From Rubrivivax sp. A210 (lineage in GTDB: Bacteria > Pseudomonadota > Gammaproteobacteria > Burkholderiales > Burkholderiaceae_C), in the NCBI RefSeq assembly GCF_904426505.1, contig NZ_CAJGBN010000056.1, positions 124,001 to 188,000 on the forward strand: a stretch of DNA of 64,000 nt, given 5' to 3'. This document shows, one piece after another, positions 36,723 to 49,222 of this stretch (positions are counted from its first letter, which is position 1; every line of letters starts with the position of its first letter). The notes beneath the pieces were generated by a model that searched no databases, was not told the DNA's origin, and saw only the letters and a program-made list of their open reading frames with translations. A program made the translations under genes and the position numbers.

Positions 36723-38567
36723 CTACTTCGGTGTGTAGCGCAGCGTGACGAAGGTTTCGCGGCGGGGCTGGTCGTAGCCCAGCGCCGTCTCGTAGGCCTT
36801 GTCGCCCGCATTGTTGAGCTTCAGGCCCAGCGCCAGTTCGCGCGAGACTGTCCACTCGGCGCGCAGATCCAGCGTGGCATAGCCGGCCAGGCGCGCGGTG
36901 TTGGCCGCATCGTCGTAGCGCGACGAGAAGGCAGCCAGCGTCGCACCGGCGGACCAGGGCCCGCGGGTCCAGTCGACGCCCAGCCGCAGCGCGTCCTGGG
37001 CCCGGCGCGGCAACTGCTTGCCGAAGCTGGCGCTGCCCGCAGTGTTGTTGCGCGGGTCGATGTGGTCGAGTGCTGCCGACATCGCCAGGTCGCGCCAGCG
37101 GCCTTCGTAGGCCAGCGTCACGCCGTCGATGCGTGTACGCGGCAGGTTGGCCGGCGTTGCGCCGCTGGTGATGAAGCCGCGGTAGCGGTTGTCGAAATAG
37201 GTCGCACGCACACTGTGGCCACTCGCTGTCCACTGCAGACTCAGCTCGCCGTGGCGGCCCGTTTCCGGGCGCAACAAGGGATTGCTGAAGCCCGGAAAGT
37301 AGAGGTCGCCAAAGCTGGGGGCACCAAAGCTGGTGCCGTAGGTGGCGCCCAGGCGCCAGGCTGGCGACAGCGCGTAGCCGTAAGCCGCTGCACCGGTGGT
37401 CGCACCGCCGAACTGCGAGTTCCGGTCGTGGCGCAGGCTGGCGTTCCAGGCATGCGGGCCGGCCCCACCGTCCAGGCCCAGCGCCACAGCGTCGATGTCG
37501 CGCCGGCTGACCGTGAACGGCTCGCCCGGACGGCTGACCGATTCGCTTTGCCGCTCGACCATCAGCAGCGCGTTGCCCAGCGGCGTCGCCACGGTGTTTT
37601 CCCAGCTCAACTGGCGTATGCGCGACTCGATCAGACCCAGGGGGGAGAAGGGGTCTGCCGTGCTGAGCGTGTCGTAGCCGTCGACGGACTCGGATGCGCT
37701 CAGGCGCATCTGCCAGCCAGCGCTGACGCGCCCGCTGGCCGAAATACCGACGACGTCGTTGCTCAGTCGGGCGCGCGCATCGACGCCGGGGCCGTCATCG
37801 ATGCGCGTGACGCCGCGCGAGTGCAGGCCCAGCAGTTCCAGCCGCCAGTCGGCCGTCGGCCGCCAGCCCAGCCGCAAGCCGCCGCCGGTCTGGCCAAAGC
37901 CGTCGCGATCCGGATTGAAGGCGCCGAAGGGCTCCTTGTCGTTGGTGGCCGAGACGCCTTGCACATAGGTTCTCTGCACCTGGACCGCGGCGTCGATGCT
38001 GCCATTGCCATAGGTGGCACCGCCTGCCACCTGGCCATAGCCGTGTGAGCCGGCGCTGGCCAGGGCGTTGGCCGTGACCCCCTGGCTGCCACGCCGTAGA
38101 AAGACCTGGATCACCCCGCCCATGGCGCCGCTGCCGTACAGCGAGGACATCGGCCCGCGAACGATCTCGATGCGATCCACCGCCTCCAGCGGCAGGTTGT
38201 CGAGCGAGGGCGTGCCGGACGTGGCAGAGCCGACGCGAACGCCATCCACCAGCAGCAGCGTGTGGCGAGACTGCAGCCCACGGATGAAGAGCGAGGCGTT
38301 CTTGCCAAGTCCCCCGCTGCTGCTGAATTGCAGACCGGCTTGCTGCGACAGCAATTCCACGAGCGTGCGGCCGGCGGCACGGTCCAGCATCGCGCGATCG
38401 ATGACGGTGACCTCAGCCACGACCTCGTTCACCCGCACCGGGGTGCGGGTCGCGGTGACGACGACACTCGAATCGACCTGGGCGGCCGCGTGATGCGCCG
38501 CGACACAGGTCAGCAAAAGGGAAAGCAGGCGCGCGAGCCGGCGGCGCCCATAGGCTTTGGCAAACAT
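36723..38567 (-). CDS. btuB: TonB-dependent vitamin B12 receptor (BtuB-like)
   Basis: 614-residue outer-membrane receptor. GGAGG five bases upstream selects ATG 38567 (MFAKAYGRRRLARLLSLLLT) over ATG 38585. After the signal peptide the mature end reads AQVDSSVVVTATRTPV, close to the BtuB TonB box. The plug domain shows VELLSQQAGLQFSSSGGLGK, ASLFIRGLQSRHTLLLVDGV and EIVRGPMSSLYGSGAMGGVI. The 22-strand barrel follows, with FGAPSFGDLYFPGFSNPLLR and PETGRHGELSLQW, typical of BtuB-like receptors, and the end RRETFVTLRYTPK. Length equals E. coli BtuB (614 with signal). It is under control of the cobalamin riboswitch just upstream and heads the five-gene operon. Confidence 0.94.
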   Translation of the reverse strand: MFAKAYGRRRLARLLSLLLTCVAAHHAAAQVDSSVVVTATRTPVRVNEVVAEVTVIDRAMLDRAAGRTLVELLSQQAGLQFSSSGGLGKNASLFIRGLQSRHTLLLVDGVRVGSATSGTPSLDNLPLEAVDRIEIVRGPMSSLYGSGAMGGVIQVFLRRGSQGVTANALASAGSHGYGQVAGGATYGNGSIDAAVQVQRTYVQGVSATNDKEPFGAFNPDRDGFGQTGGGLRLGWRPTADWRLELLGLHSRGVTRIDDGPGVDARARLSNDVVGISASGRVSAGWQMRLSASESVDGYDTLSTADPFSPLGLIESRIRQLSWENTVATPLGNALLMVERQSESVSRPGEPFTVSRRDIDAVALGLDGGAGPHAWNASLRHDRNSQFGGATTGAAAYGYALSPAWRLGATYGTSFGAPSFGDLYFPGFSNPLLRPETGRHGELSLQWTASGHSVRATYFDNRYRGFITSGATPANLPRTRIDGVTLAYEGRWRDLAMSAALDHIDPRNNTAGSASFGKQLPRRAQDALRLGVDWTRGPWSAGATLAAFSSRYDDAANTARLAGYATLDLRAEWTVSRELALGLKLNNAGDKAYETALGYDQPRRETFVTLRYTPK

Positions 38568-38699
38568 TTCATCCTCCATCCGCACGCCCCGTGCGGTCTA
38601 GACCAGCGGGCTGGGCCGTGAAGGATCAAAGGCAGAAAAGGGTGCGAAACCATCGGCCGCACCGCTGTCTGCACCGCCCACCGCAGCGCCAGCATCCAT

Positions 38700-38936
38700 G
38701 CACCGGGCCGGTATCCGGGCTCGCGAGTGCCGGACGGGAGGAGATTCCGTCCGGAGGCCTGCCGCGCCTTCCCAGTTCCAGAGGTGGAACCAGTGGCCTG
38801 TCGTGCGGCACGCTCCTCGCTGACCGTTGCGGGGGCAGCACCGGAATCGCGCTGGGTCGAACATCCGACCCGCGCTCACCGGTTTCCCGTTCAACCCGAC
38901 GCCCTGAACGGGGCGGCAGGCACCTGGTGCAAGCCC
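38700..38936 (-). promoter_or_regulatory. cobalamin (AdoCbl) riboswitch
   Basis: Read on the minus strand, all conserved parts of the cobalamin riboswitch occur in order: a 5' paired region (GGTGCCTGCC), GGGAAACCGGTG, the core CGGTGCTGCCCCCGCAACGG (38824-38843), the B12 box GCCACTG (38791-38797), GGGAAGGCG, and the closing GCGAGCCCGGATACCGGCC (38706-38724). It lies 130 bases before the receptor gene. Between it and the ATG a hairpin CCGCAC/GTGCGG (38580-38596) sits directly against the GGAGG Shine-Dalgarno, a possible translational expression platform. High cobalamin should switch off the operon. Confidence 0.96.
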
Positions 38937-38971
38937 CGCGATGCTAGCGCAGCGCCTTTGCCGCCCGCTGA

Positions 38972-42906
<3,935 letters not shown>

Positions 42907-42916
42907 GCCGGCACGC

Positions 42917-43195
42917 ATGCGCTGGGCCTCGGTCGTGCTGGCCGCCTTGCTGCTGGCCGTGCAAGGCGACCTCTGGTTCGGCAAGGGCAACCTGCCCTAT
43001 GTCGTGAGCCTGCACAAGCAGCTGGATGCGCAGCGCGCCGCCAATGCGGCGGCGCGCGAGCGCAATGCGCGCGTGGCCGCCGAGGTGAGCGATCTGAAGG
43101 AAGGCCTGGAGATGGTGGAGGAGAAGGCGCGCGCCGAACTGGGCATGGTGCGGCCCGACGAGATCCTCGTCCAGGTCAGCGGCCGGCGGCCGTGA
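42917..43195 (+). CDS. ftsB: cell division protein FtsB
   Basis: 92-residue bitopic division protein that joins FtsL and FtsQ in the divisome. One membrane helix (about residues 4-20, SVVLAALLLAVQGDLWFGKG), then a coiled coil KQLDAQRAANAAARERNARV ending in a conserved-looking LKEGLEMVEEKARAELGMVR and PDEILVQV, the FtsB C-terminal hallmark. It follows eno by 10 bases, the common betaproteobacterial arrangement, and overlaps pnuC by 4 bases. Confidence 0.94.
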   Translation: MRWASVVLAALLLAVQGDLWFGKGNLPYVVSLHKQLDAQRAANAAARERNARVAAEVSDLKEGLEMVEEKARAELGMVRPDEILVQVSGRRP

Positions 43196-43845
43196 TCGAC
43201 GGCCTGCTGCAGACCGCCGCCCCGCTGCTGGCGCCCGCCTTCACGCTCTGGGGCAGCGCGGTCACCTGGCTGGAGATCGCCGCCTTCGTGCTGTCGGTAT
43301 GGATGGTGCTGTGCAATATGCGCGTCAACCCGCTGGGCTGGCCGCTGGCCATCGCCTCGTCGGCGCTGTACGCGCTGTTGTTTGTCGGCAGCAAGCTCTA
43401 CGGCGAGGCCGGGCTGCAGCTGCTGTTCATCGCCATGGCGGGCTGGGGCTGGTGGCAGTGGCTGCGCGGCCACGGCGAAGGTGGCACAGCGCTGCAGGTG
43501 GGCCGGCTCACGCCGCGCCAGCGTGCGCTGGCCCTCGCCGCCACGCTGGCGGCCTGGCCGCTGCTGGCCCTGCTGCTGCGCCAGGGCACCGACAGCGACG
43601 TACCCTGGCTGGACGCCCTGCCCACCGTGGCCAGCGTCACCGGCACGCTGCTGCTGGCCAGGAAGCGCATCGAGAACTGGCCCACCTGGGTGGCGGTGAA
43701 CGTGTTCACCACCGGCCTGATGGCCTACAAGTCCCTGTGGCTCACGATGCTGCTGTACGCCCTCTTCACCCTGATGGCGCTGGTCGGCTGGCGCGCCTGG
43801 CAGCGCCTGGCGCCGCCGGCCACACCGGCCGTCGCGCCAGCCTGA
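43192..43845 (+). CDS. pnuC: nicotinamide riboside/mononucleotide transporter PnuC
   Basis: 217-residue inner-membrane facilitator of the PnuC family that imports nicotinamide riboside for NAD salvage. It starts with GTG 43192, overlapping the ftsB stop by 4 bases. About seven helices. Signatures: WLEIAAFVLSVWMVLCNMRV, NPLGWPLAIASSALYALLFV, the Trp-rich AGWGWWQWLRG, ENWPTWVAVNVFTTGLMAYK and SLWLTMLLYALFTLMALVGW. The next gene is a NadR-like kinase, overlapping by one base, which would trap the imported riboside by phosphorylation. Confidence 0.93.
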   Translation: MIDGLLQTAAPLLAPAFTLWGSAVTWLEIAAFVLSVWMVLCNMRVNPLGWPLAIASSALYALLFVGSKLYGEAGLQLLFIAMAGWGWWQWLRGHGEGGTALQVGRLTPRQRALALAATLAAWPLLALLLRQGTDSDVPWLDALPTVASVTGTLLLARKRIENWPTWVAVNVFTTGLMAYKSLWLTMLLYALFTLMALVGWRAWQRLAPPATPAVAPA

Positions 43846-44516
43846 TGCCGGCCTTGCGCATCGCCATCGTCGGCGCCGAAAGCACCGGCAAGACGACGCT
43901 GGCACAAACCCTGGCCGCGCGCCTGGGCGCCGAGACCGGACGGCGCGTCGCCTGGGTGCCCGAGCTGCTGCGTGAGTGGTGCGAGCAGCACGGCCGCACG
44001 CCGCTGCAGCAGGAGCAGGCGCCGCTGGCGCGCAGCCAGCATGTGCGCATCGCAGCCGCGGCGGCGGCGCACGACATCGTCGTCTGCGACACCACGGCGC
44101 TGATGACGGCGGTCTACAGCCGCATCGTCTTCGGCGACCGTTCGCTCGATGCCGAGGCCGCCGAGCTGCACCGCAGCGGCGTCGCGCTGACCCTGCTGAC
44201 CGCGCTGGACCTGCCCTGGGTGGCCGACGGCCTGCAGCGCGACGGCCCCCATGTGCGCCAGCCGGTGGACGATGCACTGCGCGAGCTGCTGCTGGCGCAG
44301 CGCCTGCCCTTCGCGGTGGTGGCCGGCGCCGGCGAACGCCGCATCGCCCATGCGCTGGCCGCCGTGGCGCCGCTGCTGCGGGGCCTGCCCGAGGGCAGCG
44401 CCACCCGCCGTGGCCTGTTCACCGGCCTGGGCGAACCGGGACGCGAGGCCCGGTGCGGCTGGGCCTGCGAGTGCTGCGACCCGGCGTCGGAACAAGCCCT
44501 GCTGCGGCAGCGCTGA
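43845..44516 (+). CDS. NadR-like ATPase, probable nicotinamide riboside kinase
   Basis: 223-residue P-loop protein matching the kinase half of NadR. Walker A is ALRIAIVGAESTGKTTLAQT (GAESTGKTT), followed by GRRVAWVPELLREWCEQHGR, HDIVVCDTTALMTAVYSRIV and LLTALDLPWVADGLQRDGPH. The kinase makes nicotinamide mononucleotide from riboside and ATP. Unlike E. coli NadR it has neither the N-terminal HTH repressor nor the adenylyltransferase domain. The C-terminal tail after LPEGSATRRGLFTGLGEPG holds a cysteine cluster, RCGWACECCDPASEQ (four Cys), which is not part of the known kinase fold and might bind metal. Coupled to pnuC by a one-base overlap. Confidence 0.85.
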   Translation: MPALRIAIVGAESTGKTTLAQTLAARLGAETGRRVAWVPELLREWCEQHGRTPLQQEQAPLARSQHVRIAAAAAAHDIVVCDTTALMTAVYSRIVFGDRSLDAEAAELHRSGVALTLLTALDLPWVADGLQRDGPHVRQPVDDALRELLLAQRLPFAVVAGAGERRIAHALAAVAPLLRGLPEGSATRRGLFTGLGEPGREARCGWACECCDPASEQALLRQR

Positions 44517-44535
44517 GCCGCCGCAGCCGGCGGCT
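44516..44535. terminator. hairpin between the convergent NadR-like and dctA genes
   Basis: AGCCGCC (44516-44522) and GGCGGCT (44529-44535) form a 7-bp stem that begins at the last base of the NadR-like stop codon and ends 3 bases before the dctA stop. No T-run. Possibly a shared weak terminator. Confidence 0.4.
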
Positions 44536-44538
44536 GGT

Positions 44539-45855
44539 TCAGGCCGCCATGTGCTGGTCGACCGCGTCCAGCACCTTTTCAGGCGCCTCGGCCTCCTCGT
44601 CGGTCTCGTTGTCGAGCTGGCGCCGCAGCCTTTCAGTGTCGAGGTCGCCGGTCCACTTGGCGACGACGACGGTGGCCACGCCATTGCCGATCAGGTTGGT
44701 GAGCGCACGCGCCTCGGACATGAAGCGGTCGATGCCCAGGATCAGCGCCAGCCCGGCCACCGGCACGCCGCCCACCGCCGACAGCGTGGCCGCCAGCACG
44801 ATGAAGCCGCTGCCGGTGACGCCGGCCGCGCCCTTGCTGGTGAGCAGCAGCACCGCCAGCAGCGTGAGCTGCTGCGTCATCGTCATCGGCGTGTTGGTGG
44901 CCTGGGCGATGAAGACCGCGGCCATCGTCAGGTAGATCGAGGTGCCGTCGAGGTTGAAGGAATAGCCGGTGGGAATGACCAGGCCGACCACCGACTTGCG
45001 CGCGCCCAGGTTCTCCATCTTGGCCATCATGCGCGGCAGCACCGACTCCGAAGACGAGGTGCCCAGCACGATGAGCAGCTCTTCCTTGATGTACTTGATG
45101 AACTTCCAGACCGAGAAGCCGTGCGCCCGCGCGATGCCGCCCAGCACCACGAAGATGAAGAGCAGGCAGGTGGCGTAGAAGGTGGCCATCAGCTGGCCCA
45201 GCTGCAGCAGCGACGAGACGCCGTACTTGCCGATGGTGAAGGCCATCGCGCCGAAGGCCCCGATGGGCGCCACCTTCATGATGTAGCCGACGATCACGAA
45301 CAGTACGTGCGAGAACTTCTCGATGAAGTCGAACACCAGGGTGCCGCGGCCGCCGAACTTGTGCAGCGCGAAGCCGAACATCACGGCGAACAGCAGCACC
45401 TGCAGGATCTCGCCCTTGGCGAAGGCGTCGACCACCGTCGACGGGATCACGTTGAGCAGGAAATCGGTCGTGTTCTGCATCTTGCCCGGCGCGGTGTAGG
45501 CGGCAATGCCCTTGGTGTCGAGCGAGGCGACATCGATGTTCATGCCCTTGCCGGGTTCGACGATGTTGATGATCAGCAGACCCACCAGCAGGGCCACGGT
45601 GCTGACAACCTCGAAGTACAGCAGGGCCAGGCCGCCGGTCTTGCCGACCTTCTTCATGTCTTCCATGCCGGCGATGCCCACCACCACGGTGCAGAAGATG
45701 ATGGGCGCGATGATCATCTTGATCAGCTTGATGAAGCCGTCGCCCAGCGGCTTCATGGCCGCGCCGGTCTGGGGCCAGAAATGGCCCAGCAGGACGCCGA
45801 TCACGATGGCCGTGATGACCTGGAAATAGAGCGACTTGTAGAACGGTTTGTGCAT
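44539..45855 (-). CDS. dctA: C4-dicarboxylate transporter DctA
   Basis: 438-residue sodium or proton:dicarboxylate symporter importing succinate, fumarate and malate. Starts [20 protein letters not shown]. Transport-core signatures: [20 protein letters not shown] (serine-rich re-entrant loop), [40 protein letters not shown] and [20 protein letters not shown] with the substrate-binding Arg/Asp region. Eight helices plus two hairpins are expected. The acidic tail [13 protein letters not shown] is usual for DctA of this order. No dctBD-like two-component genes are adjacent. Confidence 0.95.
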   Translation of the reverse strand: MHKPFYKSLYFQVITAIVIGVLLGHFWPQTGAAMKPLGDGFIKLIKMIIAPIIFCTVVVGIAGMEDMKKVGKTGGLALLYFEVVSTVALLVGLLIINIVEPGKGMNIDVASLDTKGIAAYTAPGKMQNTTDFLLNVIPSTVVDAFAKGEILQVLLFAVMFGFALHKFGGRGTLVFDFIEKFSHVLFVIVGYIMKVAPIGAFGAMAFTIGKYGVSSLLQLGQLMATFYATCLLFIFVVLGGIARAHGFSVWKFIKYIKEELLIVLGTSSSESVLPRMMAKMENLGARKSVVGLVIPTGYSFNLDGTSIYLTMAAVFIAQATNTPMTMTQQLTLLAVLLLTSKGAAGVTGSGFIVLAATLSAVGGVPVAGLALILGIDRFMSEARALTNLIGNGVATVVVAKWTGDLDTERLRRQLDNETDEEAEAPEKVLDAVDQHMAA

Positions 45856-45977
45856 GGTCTCGCCTCCGGCGGCCCCGGGCCGCGCGACGCGAGTGTCTGC
45901 CTTCCGCTGCTGAAAGTCGTCCGTATTTGCCGCAACCCACGGCCGCGGCAGGGACTCGGCTCACGCCCGCTCCAGCC

Positions 45978-46946
45978 TCAGTTCACCGCCTGCGAGCCCG
46001 GCGCCTGGCGCCCCGGTGGCGTGAAGATGCCGGCCACGTCGACGGCGTCGAAACGGTACTGCAGGCCGCAGAACTCGCAGCCCACCTCGACCCGGCCGCG
46101 CTCGGCGATGAGCCCGTCGCTTTCCTCGCGCCCCAGCGACTGCAGCATGCCCGTCACGCGCTCGCGCGAGCAGCTGCAGGCAAAGCGCGGGCGCATTGGC
46201 TCGAACACGCGCAGCGGCTCTTCCCAGAACAGCCGGCGCAGGATCTGCTCGCTGCCCAGCGTCAGCAACTCCTCGCGCGTGAGCGTGGCCGCCAGCAGCG
46301 CGATGCGCGTGAAGGCCTCGGACTGGCCGATCTCGTCCTCGTTGCGCCGGCCACCCTGCCCACCACCGAGATTGCCCTCGCCTTCCACCGGCAGGCGCTG
46401 GATCAGCAGGCCGGCGGCCACGCGCTCGTCGGAAGCCAGCACCAGCCGGGTGTCGAGCTGCTCCGACTGCAGCATGTAGTGCTCCAGCACCTGGGCCACC
46501 TGCTGCAGCGGCTCGCGCTGGTCGCCGTGCAGCGGCACCACGCCCTGGTAAGGCTGCTGACCGGGCAGCTTGTCGCGCGGGTCCAGCGTGATGGCGCAGC
46601 GGCCCTTGCCGCCCGGGTTGCACAGCGCCGCCAGTTGGGCGCCCGGTGGCACCGCGCCCACCACGGTGGCGGTGGCGCGGAAGGCCAGGTCGGGTTGGAC
46701 CTCGGCCACCGCCAGCTTGACCGGGCCGTCACCGTGGATCTGCAGCAGCAGGGCGCCGTTGAACTTGATGTTGGATTGCATCAGCACGCCGGCCGCCGCC
46801 AGCTCGCCCAGCAGCGTGCGCACCTCGGGTGCGTGGGCGCCCACGGTCTGGCGTCGGCGCAGCAACTCCTGCCAGGCCTCGTCCAGGTACACCAACATGC
46901 CGCGCACCGGCAGGCCCTCGAAGAGGAACTTCACGAGCTCGCTCAT
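45978..46946 (-). CDS. hslO: redox-regulated chaperone Hsp33 (HslO)
   Basis: 322-residue holdase chaperone that becomes active on oxidation and zinc loss. The four zinc cysteines are at the C-terminus: RPRFACSCSRERVTGMLQSL (Cys-x-Cys) and VGCEFCGLQYRFDAVDV (Cys-x-x-Cys). The N-terminal domain has LQIHGDGPVKLAVAEVQPDL and the linker region around residues 195-215 is Gly-rich (LPVEGEGNLGGGQGGRRNED). ATG 46946 ([20 protein letters not shown]) is chosen; it overlaps the stop of the gamma-carbonic anhydrase gene. The two genes are commonly paired in Burkholderiales. Confidence 0.96.
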   Translation of the reverse strand: MSELVKFLFEGLPVRGMLVYLDEAWQELLRRRQTVGAHAPEVRTLLGELAAAGVLMQSNIKFNGALLLQIHGDGPVKLAVAEVQPDLAFRATATVVGAVPPGAQLAALCNPGGKGRCAITLDPRDKLPGQQPYQGVVPLHGDQREPLQQVAQVLEHYMLQSEQLDTRLVLASDERVAAGLLIQRLPVEGEGNLGGGQGGRRNEDEIGQSEAFTRIALLAATLTREELLTLGSEQILRRLFWEEPLRVFEPMRPRFACSCSRERVTGMLQSLGREESDGLIAERGRVEVGCEFCGLQYRFDAVDVAGIFTPPGRQAPGSQAVN

Positions 46947-47470
46947 CAGGCAATCCGCTTCATCGTGCGCGCGTGGCGCTGGGCGTTGGCCACGTAGTGC
47001 AGCGCACCGCTGCGCAGCCGCGCCAGCTGCTCGGGGCCGAGCGGACGCACCGCCTTGGCCGGCGCACCCAGGATGAGCCAGCCATCGGGGAATTCCTTGC
47101 CCTCGGTGACGACGGCGCCGGCACCCACCAGGCAGTGGCGACCGATCTTCGCGCCGTTGAGCACCACGGCCTGGATGCCGATCAGCGCCCCATCGCCCAC
47201 GCTGCAGCCGTGCAAAGTGACCTGGTGGCCCACGGTCACGTCCTCGCCCAGCGTGAGCGGCGAGCCGATGTCGGTGTGCAGCACGCTGCCATCCTGCACA
47301 TTGCTGCGCGCACCTATCGTGATCCACTCGTTGTCGCCGCGCAGCACCGCGCCGTACCAGACGCTGGCGCCCTCGGCCAGGGCGACGCGGCCGATGATCT
47401 GGGCGCTGTCGGCCACCCAGGCCCCGGGTGCAATGCGGGGCACGTCGTCCCCAAGCTGATAAATGGCCAC
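46946..47470 (-). CDS. gamma-carbonic anhydrase family hexapeptide protein
   Basis: 174-residue left-handed beta-helix protein of the YrdA/PaaY/CaiE group. Hexapeptide repeats run through [40 protein letters not shown] and [20 protein letters not shown]. Three His residues that bind zinc in the family are at VLHTD, VGHQ and TLHG. The terminal helix is [20 protein letters not shown]. The enzyme activity of this subgroup is often weak or absent in vitro. Its stop overlaps the hslO start, so the two are coupled. Confidence 0.93.
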   Translation of the reverse strand: MAIYQLGDDVPRIAPGAWVADSAQIIGRVALAEGASVWYGAVLRGDNEWITIGARSNVQDGSVLHTDIGSPLTLGEDVTVGHQVTLHGCSVGDGALIGIQAVVLNGAKIGRHCLVGAGAVVTEGKEFPDGWLILGAPAKAVRPLGPEQLARLRSGALHYVANAQRHARTMKRIA

Positions 47471-47506
47471 GGCGACCCCTGCGTTGCGAAGCCGATAATT
47501 CTAGGG

Positions 47507-48301
47507 ATGGAGCTACGCGCCGCGGCCCTCGATGCCTGGAGACTGCCCGACCCCGCGGCCAAGGCTGCCGCCGTGCAGGCTTTGGCCGCCGCGGCGCCGG
47601 CGCCCGACCCGGCACTGCGGCTGCACGCCGAAGGCGCACCGGGCCATCCGCCACGGCCGCTGTTGGTGCCGCTTTCGTCCCTGCCCCGCCGCAGCCCCTT
47701 CACGGTCGAGGGCCGGGCCGCGCTGCTGCACGCGGTGGCCCACATTGAGTTCAACGCCATCAACCTGGCCCTGGATGCGGTCTGGCGCTTCGCCGCCATG
47801 CCGCCCGCCTACTACGCTGACTGGCTGCGCGTGGCCGCCGAAGAGGCCACCCACTACGGCCTGCTCGCCCAGCATCTGGCGACACTGGGCCATGCCTATG
47901 GCGACTTCGACGCCCACGACGGCCTGTGGGCGATGACGGCCAGGACGGCCGGCGACATCGTCGCCCGCATGGCCCTGGTGCCGCGCACGCTGGAAGCGCG
48001 CGGCCTGGACGCCACGCCGCCCATGCAGGAAAAGCTCAAGCGCGCCGGCGACCACGGCGCGGTGGCCATCCTCGACATCATCCTGCGCGACGAGATCGGC
48101 CATGTCGCGGTGGGCAACCGCTGGTACCGCTGGCTGTGCGAGCGCGACGGCCTGGAGCCTCTGGCCCACTACGCGCGGCTGGCGGCGCAACACCAGGCGC
48201 CGCGTTTGCGGCCGCCCTTCAACCAGGCGGCCCGGCTTGCCGCCGGCTTCAGCGCGGCAGAAATCGCGGCGCTCGAATCGGCGCCGGAATCGGCGCTTTG
48301 A
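47507..48301 (+). CDS. DUF455 ferritin-like protein
   Basis: 264-residue DUF455 protein with a ferritin-like four-helix di-metal core. Ligand motifs are in VAHIEFNAINLALDAVWRFA (His-x-x-Glu-like), AAEEATHYGLLAQHLATLGH (Glu-x-x-x-His) and LDIILRDEIGHVAVGNRWYR (Glu-x-x-His). The N-terminal part contains LLVPLSSLPRRSPFTVEGRA. Members are related to the tRNA hydroxylase MiaE, but the reaction of DUF455 proteins is not known. It is divergent from the gamma-carbonic anhydrase gene with 36 bases between starts. Confidence 0.9.
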   Translation: MELRAAALDAWRLPDPAAKAAAVQALAAAAPAPDPALRLHAEGAPGHPPRPLLVPLSSLPRRSPFTVEGRAALLHAVAHIEFNAINLALDAVWRFAAMPPAYYADWLRVAAEEATHYGLLAQHLATLGHAYGDFDAHDGLWAMTARTAGDIVARMALVPRTLEARGLDATPPMQEKLKRAGDHGAVAILDIILRDEIGHVAVGNRWYRWLCERDGLEPLAHYARLAAQHQAPRLRPPFNQAARLAAGFSAAEIAALESAPESAL

Positions 48302-48340
48302 CCCCTTAAACTCGGGCCCTTTCATCGAGGCCCAACCACC

Positions 48341-49207
48341 ATGACCCTGCTCAGCACCCGCCGTTTCCTGCAGATTGCCGGCCTTTCGGCCGCCGCCCTG
48401 CTGCTCGCCGCCTGCGGCAAGAAGGAAGCCCCGCCCGCGCCGCCCGCGCCCGCCGCCGTGGCCTCGGCGCCCGCGCCGACCCCGGCCAAGGTCTATGTGG
48501 TCGGCACCGATGCCGCCTACGCTCCCTTCGAGAGCCAGAACGAGAAGGGCGAGATCGTCGGCTTCGACATGGAAGTGGTGCAAGCCGTCGCCGCCAAGGC
48601 CGGCTTCGAGGTCAAGCTCGTCAACACGCCCTGGGAAGGCATCTTCAAGGCGCTCGAGCAGGGCGACCGCGACATCGTCGTCTCGGCCGTCACCATCACG
48701 CCCGAGCGCAAGCAGACGCTGGACTTCTCCGAGCCCTACTTCGACGCCCAGCAACTCATCGCCGTGGGCGAGAAGAGCAAGGTCACCAAGTTCGCCGATC
48801 TGAAGAAGCTCAAGGTCGGCGTGCAGACCGGCACCACCGGCGACGAGGCCGTGAGCAAGCTGCTGGGCAAGACCAGCGCCAACATCAAGCGCTTCGAAGG
48901 CACGCCGCTGGCACTGAAGGAACTTGAGTCCGGCGGCGTCGACGCCGTGGTGGCCGACAACGGCGTGGTCATCAACTACCTGGCCAACAACCCGGGCGGC
49001 AAGTTCAAGTCCATCTCCGACAAGGAGTTCGCGCCCGAGCAGTACGGCATGGCGGTGAAGAAGGGCAATGCCGAACTGCTGGCCAAGATCAACAAGGGCC
49101 TGGCCGACATCAAGGCCGACGGCAGCTACGACAAGATCTACACCAAGTACTTCGGCGCCCCGCCCGCTGCAGCGGCAGCCGCCCCGGCCCCGGCCGCCTC
49201 GAAGTAA
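48341..49207 (+). CDS. amino-acid ABC transporter substrate-binding lipoprotein (family 3)
   Basis: 288-residue polar amino-acid binding protein. The leader STRRFLQIAGLSAAALLLAA combines a twin-arginine motif (RRFLQI) with a lipobox LLAACG, so it looks like a Tat-exported lipoprotein. Family-3 signatures: VVGTDAAYAPFESQNEKGEI, VGFDMEVVQAVAAKAGFEVK, PWEGIFKALEQGDRDIVVSA and LDFSEPYFDAQQLIAVGEKS. Linkers before and after the domain are Ala/Pro-rich. The ligand is likely glutamine, glutamate, histidine or a related residue. The permease gene starts 15 bases on. Confidence 0.93.
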   Translation: MTLLSTRRFLQIAGLSAAALLLAACGKKEAPPAPPAPAAVASAPAPTPAKVYVVGTDAAYAPFESQNEKGEIVGFDMEVVQAVAAKAGFEVKLVNTPWEGIFKALEQGDRDIVVSAVTITPERKQTLDFSEPYFDAQQLIAVGEKSKVTKFADLKKLKVGVQTGTTGDEAVSKLLGKTSANIKRFEGTPLALKELESGGVDAVVADNGVVINYLANNPGGKFKSISDKEFAPEQYGMAVKKGNAELLAKINKGLADIKADGSYDKIYTKYFGAPPAAAAAAPAPAASK

Positions 49208-49222
49208 GACGGAAAGAAGGCG

